A stretch of 6,964 nt of DNA from Pyrinomonadaceae bacterium. Its GTDB lineage: Bacteria > Acidobacteriota > Blastocatellia > Pyrinomonadales > Pyrinomonadaceae. Each line of letters starts with the position of its first letter. The first letter of the stretch is position 1. The translations under genes were made by a program, and so were the position numbers. The stretch lies in contig JACMMN010000383.1 in the NCBI GenBank assembly GCA_014379075.1, forward strand, positions 1-6,964, read 5' to 3'. Of the stretch, positions 1-6,431 are shown one piece after another. The notes beneath the pieces are model-generated. The model was not told where the DNA came from, did not search any database, and worked only from the letters and a program-made list of their open reading frames with translations.

Positions 1-5
1 CCGAA

Positions 6-245
6 CTACTGAATAGTGACCGACGCTTTATTTTTCTTACGGTTTTTTAGTACAAAGATCAGACCGATCAAAAAAATGAAAAACGATATGACCAAAACCA
101 CCGAGCCGGGAATGATTCCGTACATGGCTTCTTCCCAACTGGTGCGAGGGCCGTTGACAATAGGCAATGCAACGGAAACGCCCGTGACCGCTAAACCAAG
201 CAACACGCCTAAAATACCCAAAACAAGCACTAACTTCCAAAGCAT
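6..245 (-). CDS. Small two-helix membrane protein, unknown function
   Basis: This encodes a 79-residue hydrophobic protein that I do not recognise. It has two predicted membrane segments, at about residues 5-30 and 46-66. They are joined by a short polar loop (about 31-45, containing R34, W37, E38 and E39) and followed by a basic tail with K67, R69, K70, K71 and K73. By the positive-inside rule, the basic tail suggests that both ends face the cytoplasm, making a helical hairpin. The first helix is glycine-rich (G10, G13, G17, G22), a pattern often seen where helices pack together. The start is well supported: GAAGGAG lies 8 bases upstream of the ATG. The gene is divergent from the receptor gene at 540. 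It could be a small accessory or stress membrane protein, but nothing visible assigns a role. Being a real gene is likely; the function is unknown. Confidence 0.72.
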   Translation of the reverse strand: MLWKLVLVLGILGVLLGLAVTGVSVALPIVNGPRTSWEEAMYGIIPGSVVLVISFFIFLIGLIFVLKNRKKNKASVTIQ

Positions 246-253
246 AGATTAAA

Positions 254-260
254 CTCCTTC
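254..260 (-). promoter_or_regulatory. Shine-Dalgarno site of the small membrane protein
   Basis: On the minus strand this reads GAAGGAG, 8 bases before the ATG that begins at 245. It is the strongest ribosome-binding site in the window and the main reason to accept the 79-codon reading frame as a gene. Confidence 0.8.
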
Positions 261-323
261 GAAAATGGTTGGACTGTAATAAATTAATGATTCTTTCCGC
301 CTATAAACGACGTGAAAAAGTAG

Positions 324-353
324 ATTATCATAACACTGAATATTAGAAGTAAA
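324..353 (-). promoter_or_regulatory. Weak candidate sigma-70-like promoter for the small membrane gene
   Basis: Read on the minus strand, TTTACT (348-353) and GATAAT (324-329) are separated by 18 bases. They match the TTGACA and TATAAT consensus at 4/6 and 5/6 positions. A start point near 317 would give a leader of about 70 bases before the ATG at 245. In DNA this AT-rich such matches arise by chance, so this is only a candidate. Confidence 0.25.
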
Positions 354-406
354 TAGGATCGATCGCAGAACAGCACAATTCTAAAAAAGATTTAACATCG
401 TTTCAT

Positions 407-435
407 TTGTTTTCCGACTAAATCGGCATTATAAT
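407..435 (+). promoter_or_regulatory. Candidate sigma-70-like promoter for the receptor gene
   Basis: A perfect TATAAT at 430-435 is preceded, after a 17-base spacer, by TTGTTT at 407-412 (3/6 match to TTGACA). Transcription would begin near 442, giving an untranslated leader of roughly 100 bases before the ATG at 540. The perfect -10 hexamer and ideal spacing are the support; the weak -35 hexamer is the main doubt. No operator could be identified around it. Confidence 0.42.
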
Positions 436-539
436 TTCGCAGTTTTGATTTCCTTCATATTGATTTAAGTTTTTCGTTACACGTCTTCCTAATTTTTGTA
501 AAACAATCGGCGAATTCTTTTTTTGCTGAGGATAAATAT

Positions 540-3434
540 ATGAATAAAATGTTGCGGGTTTTGTGCCCGTTCGCCGCCGTGCTTTTTTTAAGCATCGGCA
601 TTTTTGCCCAATCGCAGACCACGACCACCCAAATTCAGGGAACGGTTCTGGATCCGAACGGTGCGGTCGTTGCCGGTGCGGATGTCACCGTCAAAAATAC
701 GCAGACAGGTTTCGAGCGGACTGTCTCGACCAATTCCGACGGTTTCTTCAGTGCGCCGCTACTTCCCCTTGGAACATACCGCGTTACCGTGAAAGCTCAG
801 GGTTTCGGCGAAACCAATCTCGAGAATATCGAAACGAATTTGGGCCAAACCCTATCGTTAAAGGTCGAGTTAAAACTTGGCGGAACGGTCGAAACGGTTG
901 ATGTTTCAGCCGAACCGGAGTCGGTCGACATCGCACGTACCGAGCTATCAACGCAGATCAATGAGCGTTCCGTCGAAAACCTGCCGATCAACCGGCGCGA
1001 CTTTTCCCGCTTTGCATTGCTCACGCCGGGTGTTTCCATAGTCCAGGGCCCGGACGGCGACGAAATTTCGATCAACGGCCAGAAAGGCATTCAGAATAAT
1101 ATAACCATTGACGGCGCCGATGCCAACAACCCATTCTTCGGCGAACAGCGCGGTGGCCAACGGCCGGCTTTTACCATCAGCCTCGAATCCGTGAAGGAGT
1201 TTCAGGTAATACCTGTCGGTGCATCGGCTGAATTCGGCCGCAGTTCCGGCGGATTTATTAATGCCGTCACCAAATCGGGCACCAACACTTATTCGGGTGC
1301 CGCTTTTCTATTCTTTCGTAATCAATCGCTCTCCAGCCAAAATCCGGACGCGGTCGATGCCGGGCTTCCTACGGAGGATTTCCGCAACTATCAGTTCGGC
1401 GGAAATGTCGGCGGACCGATCAAACGCGACAAAGCATTCTTCTTCGTCGCCTACGAACGCAACGACGGAACGAGCAGCAAGCCGAATTTTATCGATCAGC
1501 GGCTCGTTGATGTCTTCGCAACACGCTTCAATTCGCCCGGCGAGGAAGGCATTATCGACCGGACGAATATCGCCGATGTTCTTCTCGGCAAGGTCGATGT
1601 TCAGGTAAACAACAACAACCTACTGACGCTGCGTCATAACTATAGCCGTGCCGAACAGGTGAATGGAACATTCGACGTCCCGACCTGGGGAACAAGTGCA
1701 AACGGCCGCGAAACAAGCAATTCCAATTCGTTCATCGGACAGCTCGTGACTAATTTCTCATCAAGTTTACTCAACGAGTTCCGTTTCCAGTGGGCCAAGG
1801 AAAACCGTCCCCGTTTCTACGACGGGCCCGAACTTCCCGACACCACGATCGGCACATTCGACGGTTCTATCTCTTACCGTTTCGGACGCCCGTTTTTTCT
1901 GCCGACTCCATCAAATGACGTGCGTCTTCAATTCACCGACAATTTCACCGCTATCCGCGGAAATCACTCGATCAAATTCGGTGTCGATATTAACCGTACC
2001 AGAGTCGCACAAACGTTTATCGGTTTCGCAGGCGGACGATATATATTCGCCGCACCAACGATTGACGGAGCGATTGACGGATTTTTCGATTATATCAACG
2101 GCGTAAATGCGAACGCGCTTCAGCTCTATTTGCAGTTCGCTCCGATCGGCGACCGCACTGTTGAAGAAGCTGGAACGCAGTCTTATGTCACCGTTGAGCC
2201 CGGCCTTTACATTCAGGACACCTGGCAGGCAAGGCGAAATTTGACACTCAATTTCGGTTTTCGCTGGGAAGGACAGTTTCAGCCCGACCCGATAAACGAT
2301 CCGTCCGAAACAAGATACAGCCAGTTTTTAAACGATCCGCGTTTCCCTTCCGACGGCACGATCCCGGATTTCACGGATGGTTATTCCCCCAGGCTTGCTC
2401 TTTCATGGTCGCCTGGCGATGACGGCAAGACGGCTATCAGACTCGGCGCGGGTCTCTATTATGCCCGTATTCCCGGCCTTGTCGTTGCGGGCCCTCGCAA
2501 CACGGATGGTGCGATCGCGGGAAACATATTCTTTGCAAACTTCCTGTGCCAGGGCGGAAAAATAATTGTGGGCGGCGGCCCAGGCGGATGTCCCGCTTAT
2601 CCCGGAATTGTCCCGACGGCCGGTTTCAGCCCGTTTAATCCAGGCATTGCGGTTTTTGAACGCAATTTTAAAAATCCTCGGACGATCCAATACAGCGCAA
2701 GCGTCGAGCGGGAAATTCTTGCTAATACATCGGTTCTTGTGGCATACAATATCGCGAAAACTGACCGGTTAACGCGATTTGTGAATCGCGGCAATCCGGC
2801 TTTGTACGGAGGCACGTCGCCGTTTGCACGACCTGACGGATCAGGTGTCGGCGAAATAAGATCTACCGAAAGCTCGGCAAAGTCGTTTTATCAGGGGCTG
2901 ACATTGACGCTGAACAAACGGTTTTCGAACCGTTACCAGTTCCAGGTCAATTATCTGCTGTCGGTCGATAAATCGGACGACGACAACGAACGCGATCCGT
3001 TCACTTTCCGTTACGCAGATGTCAATAATTTCGAGCCGGAGTATAACTATTCCGACCGCGATCAGCGTCACAGGTTCAATGCCTTCGCGACGTTCCTGCT
3101 GCCGTACGATATAAACATTTCCCCGATCGTACAGTTTCGCTCAGCCCAGCCGCGTTCGCTGCGGCCGATCGGCGAATCAGGTCCCGGATCAACCGTCAGG
3201 CGTAATACCGAACGCCTGGACAATGAATTTTTCACCTTCGATTTCCGTGCGTCGAAGGCGTTCAAATTCACCGAAAGAATGCAGCTCGAAGCTATCTTCG
3301 AAGCGTTCAATCTAACCAACAGCCGCAACCAGCGAAGCGTCCCTCGCCCCTTGACATTCAACTTCGACGGAACGGTCTCGGCCGGTTTCGGCGAACCAAG
3401 ACAAGCGCAACTCGGATTGAGATTTAAGTTCTAG
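540..3434 (+). CDS. TonB-dependent receptor-like outer-membrane protein (Oar-like, with carboxypeptidase-regulatory-like domain)
   Basis: This is a 964-residue outer-membrane beta-barrel protein. A signal peptide covers about residues 1-23 (hydrophobic core, then Phe-Ala-Gln). A carboxypeptidase-regulatory-like beta-sandwich follows at about 31-115, recognisable from its Gly-Thr-Val start near residue 34 and its later Asp-Gly-Phe-Phe and Gly-Thr-Tyr-Arg-Val motifs. A plug-type domain spans about 136-246 and ends in SGGFINAVTKSGTN (236-249). The rest is a barrel rich in alternating aromatic strands and Asn/Asp loops, ending in LRFKF, the terminal aromatic expected for outer-membrane insertion. 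This architecture is typical of the very large receptor families of Acidobacteriota, usually about 1000-1200 residues, so this one is slightly short but looks complete. No TonB box is obvious and no SusD-like partner is adjacent, so active transport is not proven; adhesion is an alternative role known for Oar. The substrate is unknown. The start is fixed by GAGG 8 bases upstream and by the signal peptide. C670 and C684 flank a glycine-rich segment and could form a disulfide. Confidence 0.92.
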   Translation: MNKMLRVLCPFAAVLFLSIGIFAQSQTTTTQIQGTVLDPNGAVVAGADVTVKNTQTGFERTVSTNSDGFFSAPLLPLGTYRVTVKAQGFGETNLENIETNLGQTLSLKVELKLGGTVETVDVSAEPESVDIARTELSTQINERSVENLPINRRDFSRFALLTPGVSIVQGPDGDEISINGQKGIQNNITIDGADANNPFFGEQRGGQRPAFTISLESVKEFQVIPVGASAEFGRSSGGFINAVTKSGTNTYSGAAFLFFRNQSLSSQNPDAVDAGLPTEDFRNYQFGGNVGGPIKRDKAFFFVAYERNDGTSSKPNFIDQRLVDVFATRFNSPGEEGIIDRTNIADVLLGKVDVQVNNNNLLTLRHNYSRAEQVNGTFDVPTWGTSANGRETSNSNSFIGQLVTNFSSSLLNEFRFQWAKENRPRFYDGPELPDTTIGTFDGSISYRFGRPFFLPTPSNDVRLQFTDNFTAIRGNHSIKFGVDINRTRVAQTFIGFAGGRYIFAAPTIDGAIDGFFDYINGVNANALQLYLQFAPIGDRTVEEAGTQSYVTVEPGLYIQDTWQARRNLTLNFGFRWEGQFQPDPINDPSETRYSQFLNDPRFPSDGTIPDFTDGYSPRLALSWSPGDDGKTAIRLGAGLYYARIPGLVVAGPRNTDGAIAGNIFFANFLCQGGKIIVGGGPGGCPAYPGIVPTAGFSPFNPGIAVFERNFKNPRTIQYSASVEREILANTSVLVAYNIAKTDRLTRFVNRGNPALYGGTSPFARPDGSGVGEIRSTESSAKSFYQGLTLTLNKRFSNRYQFQVNYLLSVDKSDDDNERDPFTFRYADVNNFEPEYNYSDRDQRHRFNAFATFLLPYDINISPIVQFRSAQPRSLRPIGESGPGSTVRRNTERLDNEFFTFDFRASKAFKFTERMQLEAIFEAFNLTNSRNQRSVPRPLTFNFDGTVSAGFGEPRQAQLGLRFKF

Positions 3435-3454
3435 ATCACGATTCATGCCAAACA

Positions 3455-3490
3455 AAAAGACGCGGCCGAATTATTTCGACCGCGTCTTTT
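3455..3490. terminator. Bidirectional intrinsic terminator between convergent genes
   Basis: An 11-base-pair perfect stem is formed by AAAAGACGCGG (3455-3465) and CCGCGTCTTTT (3480-3490). It is extended inward by a C/A mismatch and four more pairs (CGAA 3467-3470 with TTCG 3475-3478) around the loop TTAT. The stem is GC-rich in the middle with A and T runs at its outer ends, so both strands give a hairpin followed by T-rich sequence (TTTTATTT on plus, TTTTTGTTT on minus). It lies 20 bases past the receptor stop and 61 bases past the stop of the convergent DUF4920 gene, so it can serve both. Confidence 0.92.
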
Positions 3491-3551
3491 ATTTGCCTCT
3501 TGTCAATACCGAGCGGTAGCGACCGGGGCTTTGCACTTTATCCTTTGAGTC

Positions 3552-4085
3552 CTATTTTTTAGTCAGTTCAACACCTGTCGCCTCAAAAGAAACTTCCGTC
3601 ACCGTCCCGTCCGCATTTCGGTTGTCGAACTTCGCTCCGTCGTCGTTTATCAGATGATCGACATGATCTTTCGGCAAGATCTTCGTTTTGAAAACACCTT
3701 GCGCCTTGACACTCATGCCGGCCGAATTGAGCGGGATAAAAAACTTATGGTCGCCGAATGTCACGCGGACGGATTTGCCGCCAACCTTGTCTCCCATTTC
3801 CATCCAGCAGCCTTCCTTCTTGCAGGAACGGACAACCACACCATTTACCGCGACGGTCTTGCCGGCATATTTGTCCGGACTTTTGAGCGCCTTTTCCACC
3901 GAGATCTTCTTGACTCCCGCGACCAAAGCGTCACCACGCGTGATCTTCTCACCCGTTTTCAATTCGACCGGCTCATTGTCCTTACTTTTCACCACCGGCT
4001 CGCCCTTGCTGTTCAGTTCACCTTGGGCAAATGCCGCGAACGAAAAAGCCAAAATTGCGATTGATATTGTTAATAGTTTTTTCAT
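3552..4085 (-). CDS. Secreted DUF4920 domain protein
   Basis: This encodes a 177-residue exported protein. A signal peptide covers about residues 1-20 (Lys-Lys, a hydrophobic core, then Ala-Phe-Ala before Gln21). A linker rich in Lys and Glu follows, then a DUF4920-type domain from about 61 to 174. Its hallmark is a Cys-X4-Cys-Trp-Met motif (C88, C93, W94, M95) after the strand NGVVV, followed by a strand pair leading to FFIP (115-118), a Gly-Met-Ser-Val-Lys-Ala-Gln-Gly turn, and a His-rich stretch (H141, H144). DUF4920 has no established function. The strand pattern looks like an OB-fold-type small barrel, and the Cys/His residues could bind metal; both are inferences. An in-frame ATG at 4133 would add 16 residues, overlap the upstream gene and bury the signal peptide. 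The chosen ATG has ACGGAG 5 bases upstream. It follows the amidohydrolase gene by 31 bases on the same strand, so the two are probably co-transcribed. Confidence 0.88.
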   Translation of the reverse strand: MKKLLTISIAILAFSFAAFAQGELNSKGEPVVKSKDNEPVELKTGEKITRGDALVAGVKKISVEKALKSPDKYAGKTVAVNGVVVRSCKKEGCWMEMGDKVGGKSVRVTFGDHKFFIPLNSAGMSVKAQGVFKTKILPKDHVDHLINDDGAKFDNRNADGTVTEVSFEATGVELTKK

Positions 4086-4090
4086 AGATA

Positions 4091-4096
4091 CTCCGT
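4091..4096 (-). promoter_or_regulatory. Shine-Dalgarno site deciding the DUF4920 protein start
   Basis: On the minus strand this reads ACGGAG, 5 bases before the ATG that begins at 4085. It sits inside the longer frame that opens at 4133, and it favours the shorter product beginning directly with a signal peptide. Confidence 0.72.
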
Positions 4097-4116
4097 AATT
4101 AAAAATTCTGTCGGCT

Positions 4117-5787
4117 TTAAGGCCGTGCTTCATAAACGATCCGTCCGTCTATAACTGTCGTCAAAACCTTCACATCCCTGATCTTCACCGGGTCGATATT
4201 AAATATATCATCCGATAAGATCACAAAATCCGCCAGCTTGCCCACTTCGATTGTGCCTTTCACCTTTTCCTGAAACTCGGCGTACGCCGAACCGGAAGTA
4301 AATGCCCGCACCGTTTCCTCAACCGAGATCTTTTGTTCCGGGATCCAGCCCCTCGGGTTTTTATCGTCCAGAGTCCTGCGAGTCACGGCCGCGTAAACAC
4401 CGAATAAAGGATTGAGAGGCGCGACAGGAGAATCCGACCCGAAAGCCAGAACCGCTCCTGAATCCAGTAAAGTCCTGAAAGCGTATGTTCCCTTTAGGCG
4501 TTTCTCGTCGATCCGCTTCCAGGCCCAGCGGCCGTCGTCGATAATATGGAACGGCTGCATAGACGCAATGACCTTCATCGGCCCGAAGCGTTTCAGGTCT
4601 TCGATCCGCAAATGCTGGGCGTGTTCGATGCGGAAACGGCGGTCGCTGGTTCCGTTAACCTGTGCCGCTTTATCAAAATTATCGAGCACTGTTGCGTTCG
4701 CCCGGTCGCCGATGGCGTGGATCATTATCTGCAATCCCGCTTTATCCGCCGCCGCGACAATTTCCGGCATTTTTGGGATCTCATCCGACGCGAGGCCGCT
4801 CGTATTCGGGGCGTCGCGATAGGGCTCGAAAAACCATGCCGTGGTCGAACCGAGGCTGCCGTCGCTGTAGCCTTTCAAACATCCGACCCGAAGCATCGCG
4901 TCGCCGAATGCGTGATGAATACCGGTATTTTTCCAGCGGGTATAATCCGAAAGCGGTGAGCAGCCGTATACGCGTGTTTTGAGAGTCCCGCGCCGCAGCA
5001 GTTCCTGATAAACACCGACATCGGTCCCGGCCGACATATCCTGGACGCTCGTCACGCCGAGGCTTGCTGCGTAATCCGTCGCCGCCTGTGCCGCTTCCAA
5101 TTTTTGCTCGAACGAAGAATCGGGAATCACCCTGCCGATGTAGTTCATCGCTGCGTCTTTCAAAACACCAGTCGGATTGCCGCTCGCATCGCGAACTATC
5201 TCGCCGCCTTCGACGTCTTTGGTCGCCTTATCAACTTTGGCGAGATTCATTGCCAAACTATTCGCCAAAGCCATGTGCCCGTCGAGGCGGTCGATAAATA
5301 CAGGATTATTTGGCGTCACCGCGTCGATCATCGCCGCTGTCGGCAAAGCGTTCGGCGTCCAATTCTCATGGTCCCATTTACCGCCAAGTATCCACCGGCC
5401 CTTCGGCAGTTTCGCCGCAAAATTCTTTATTCGCTCGACAAACTCCGCCGGCGTTTTCGCGTCCCGAAGATCGACGGAGGAAAGCTGCAGCCCAACCTCC
5501 AGAAAATGCACGTGCGCATCGTTGAAGCCGGGAATGACAAGTTTCCCCTTGGCATCGATGATTTTTGTCTTCGGGCCGATTAGCGGTTTCGTATCCGCGT
5601 CACTGCCTACGGCAATGATTTTGTTGCTGAGGATCGCAATCGAGCGAGCCGCCGGATGGCCGGAAACCATTGTGCGGACATTAGCATTCGTAATAACCAA
5701 GTCCACAGCCGAGGTCTGGCTAAAGGCGTTTGACGACGCAATCGTGACCAGCAACAGAGCCGAAAAAACAGCGGTGATTTTTTTCAT
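4117..5787 (-). CDS. Exported amidohydrolase family 3 (YtcJ/NfdA-like metal-dependent hydrolase)
   Basis: This 556-residue enzyme of the amidohydrolase superfamily (Amidohydro_3 type) begins with a signal peptide (about 1-23, ending Ala-Phe-Ser before Gln24), so it probably acts in the periplasm. A small beta domain with the usual VDLVITNANV start (28-37) precedes the TIM barrel. Metal ligands are visible: H92 and H94 in NDAHVHF, H357 in MIHAIGD, H389 in RIEHAQH and D452 in GSDSPV. K305 in the LKGYSDGSLGS segment is the likely bridging, carboxylated lysine. GGKWDHENW (135-143) is another family signature. The C-terminal beta domain returns with GKLADFVIL (516-524). Family members hydrolyse amides, formamides or cyclic C-N bonds; the substrate here cannot be read from sequence. 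A longer frame opens at 5886, but it would run through the candidate promoter and the opposite gene, and the ATG at 5787 opens the signal peptide. No good Shine-Dalgarno site precedes it. It is probably the first gene of an operon with the DUF4920 gene. Confidence 0.93.
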   Translation of the reverse strand: MKKITAVFSALLLVTIASSNAFSQTSAVDLVITNANVRTMVSGHPAARSIAILSNKIIAVGSDADTKPLIGPKTKIIDAKGKLVIPGFNDAHVHFLEVGLQLSSVDLRDAKTPAEFVERIKNFAAKLPKGRWILGGKWDHENWTPNALPTAAMIDAVTPNNPVFIDRLDGHMALANSLAMNLAKVDKATKDVEGGEIVRDASGNPTGVLKDAAMNYIGRVIPDSSFEQKLEAAQAATDYAASLGVTSVQDMSAGTDVGVYQELLRRGTLKTRVYGCSPLSDYTRWKNTGIHHAFGDAMLRVGCLKGYSDGSLGSTTAWFFEPYRDAPNTSGLASDEIPKMPEIVAAADKAGLQIMIHAIGDRANATVLDNFDKAAQVNGTSDRRFRIEHAQHLRIEDLKRFGPMKVIASMQPFHIIDDGRWAWKRIDEKRLKGTYAFRTLLDSGAVLAFGSDSPVAPLNPLFGVYAAVTRRTLDDKNPRGWIPEQKISVEETVRAFTSGSAYAEFQEKVKGTIEVGKLADFVILSDDIFNIDPVKIRDVKVLTTVIDGRIVYEARP

Positions 5788-5830
5788 GGGGAAAATATTC
5801 CGAGAAAGTGTATTCTTTAATTGACCGGCA

Positions 5831-5860
5831 ATTATACCAGTGAAGCAAAAATATTTCCAA
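5831..5860 (-). promoter_or_regulatory. Candidate promoter for the amidohydrolase-DUF4920 operon
   Basis: On the minus strand TTGGAA (5855-5860) and a perfect TATAAT (5831-5836) are separated by 18 bases. The predicted start near 5824 leaves a leader of about 37 bases before the ATG at 5787. The -35 hexamer and most of the spacer lie inside the first codons of the divergent gene that starts at 5840. The perfect -10 hexamer in the short gap between two divergent genes makes this more credible than a random match, although sigma-factor preferences in this lineage may differ from E. coli. Confidence 0.5.
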
Positions 5861-6367
5861 ATTCTAGGCATTCTTCTCATCGCCATCTACGGTATTTTCA
5901 TCGTTTTTCTTTACGCAGCCGAGCCGCGAACGCTCGAAGAGGTTTCGATCAAGGCAAAATCCACCGTTGAAAATGCAGTGACAAAAGGCCAGGTAATCGC
6001 CGGGACCTACGAGGTCGACCAGGCTAAATTCAACGAAGGCTTGCAGGCTTTCAGGCAAAACAATTTCGTAGCTGCCCGAGATAGTTTCGGCAAAGCGGAT
6101 CCTGAGAAACGCGATCCCAAGACACAATATTATGTTGCTTACGGCTATTATCGACAGGGTTGGGGACGGATTTCGAATGACGATGCATTGTTCAAACAGA
6201 GTCTGGAAACGCTCGGACGCGTGACATTGCTCGACCCTGATTTCCGTTCGGACGATTCGAATTTGCAGCTTCGCACACCGGCTGACTTGAAAGCAGAGCT
6301 TGAGGAAGGGCTTAAAGTCACAGCCGACGATTTTAACCCCCTGCGGCTGGTTGGGGAACGAAAATGA
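5840..6367 (+). CDS. Membrane-anchored TPR-like protein, unknown function
   Basis: This encodes a 175-residue protein with one N-terminal membrane segment (about residues 6-26, after a Lys-rich start) that acts as an uncleaved anchor. The soluble part probably faces the periplasm, since the charge before the helix is positive. Residues about 60-135 look like two tetratricopeptide repeats: an FNEGLQAF...AARDSF helix pair, then YYVAYGYYRQG and a second helix leading to LLDPDF, with the typical proline at repeat ends (P93, P133). TPRs usually mediate protein contacts; no partner is evident. The start is a GTG: an in-frame TGA at 5822 closes the frame upstream, and the anchor helix begins within a few codons. 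No Shine-Dalgarno sequence precedes it, so the start or the mode of initiation is slightly uncertain. It is divergent from the amidohydrolase gene across 52 bases and may be transcribed together with the membrane protein 63 bases downstream, because no terminator lies between them. Confidence 0.82.
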   Translation: MKQKYFQILGILLIAIYGIFIVFLYAAEPRTLEEVSIKAKSTVENAVTKGQVIAGTYEVDQAKFNEGLQAFRQNNFVAARDSFGKADPEKRDPKTQYYVAYGYYRQGWGRISNDDALFKQSLETLGRVTLLDPDFRSDDSNLQLRTPADLKAELEEGLKVTADDFNPLRLVGERK

Positions 6368-6389
6368 TCGGTACGCGTTTTAGGAGACA

Positions 6390-6431
6390 TTGAGACGCAT
6401 AAAAGAGGAACTCATCGCATTTGAATTTTAA
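6390..6431 (+). CDS. Possible 13-codon leader peptide overlapping the next start
   Basis: A TTG-initiated frame of 13 codons (Leu/Met-Arg-Arg-Ile-Lys-Glu-Glu-Leu-Ile-Ala-Phe-Glu-Phe) is preceded by TAGGAGA at 6381-6387, with only 3 bases between GGAG and the TTG. It ends in TAA at 6429-6431, overlapping the ATG of the following membrane protein gene as TAATG. That downstream ATG has no close Shine-Dalgarno site of its own, so translational coupling is conceivable. The short spacing, rare start codon and tiny size make this speculative. Confidence 0.2.
   Translation: MRRIKEELIAFEF

Larger units (their letters stand above)
246..539. other. AT-rich divergent intergenic region
   Basis: This 294-base stretch separates the minus-strand small membrane gene from the plus-strand receptor gene. 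It is clearly richer in A and T than the flanking genes and holds no credible reading frame. It contains a candidate promoter for each direction (annotated separately), the two ribosome-binding sites at its ends, and a long pyrimidine-rich leader before the receptor start. I see no riboswitch-like fold, tRNA or long inverted repeat in it. An 8-base palindrome GATCGATC lies at 357-364, which is too short to call an operator on its own. Confidence 0.7.

Noticed and set aside
357..364. Palindrome GATCGATC as a possible operator
   Set aside because: Eight bases of palindrome with no extension or second copy is expected by chance, and it is not positioned against the better promoter candidate.
421..511. 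Repeated heptamer AATCGGC at 421-427 and 505-511 in the receptor upstream region
   Set aside because: Two seven-base copies 84 bases apart, with differing flanks, are not enough to propose a binding site.
3654..4098. Two overlapping 136-codon plus-strand frames opposite the DUF4920 gene
   Set aside because: Both are antisense to a gene with a signal peptide, a ribosome-binding site and a recognisable domain; neither has a supporting start site or motif.
4086..4133. N-terminal extension of the DUF4920 protein to an ATG at 4133
   Set aside because: It would overlap the upstream stop codon and place 16 residues ahead of a standard signal peptide. The internal ATG has its own Shine-Dalgarno site.
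5177..5824. A 215-codon open frame on the plus strand opposite the amidohydrolase gene
   Set aside because: It lies almost entirely antisense to a gene with complete family motifs, and its translation is Ser/Ala/Arg-rich without any domain or signal I recognise. It is a shadow of the minus-strand coding pattern.
5788..5886. N-terminal extension of the amidohydrolase to an ATG at 5886
   Set aside because: The added 33 residues do not look like part of the family, would bury the signal peptide, and would cross both the candidate promoter and the opposite gene's start.
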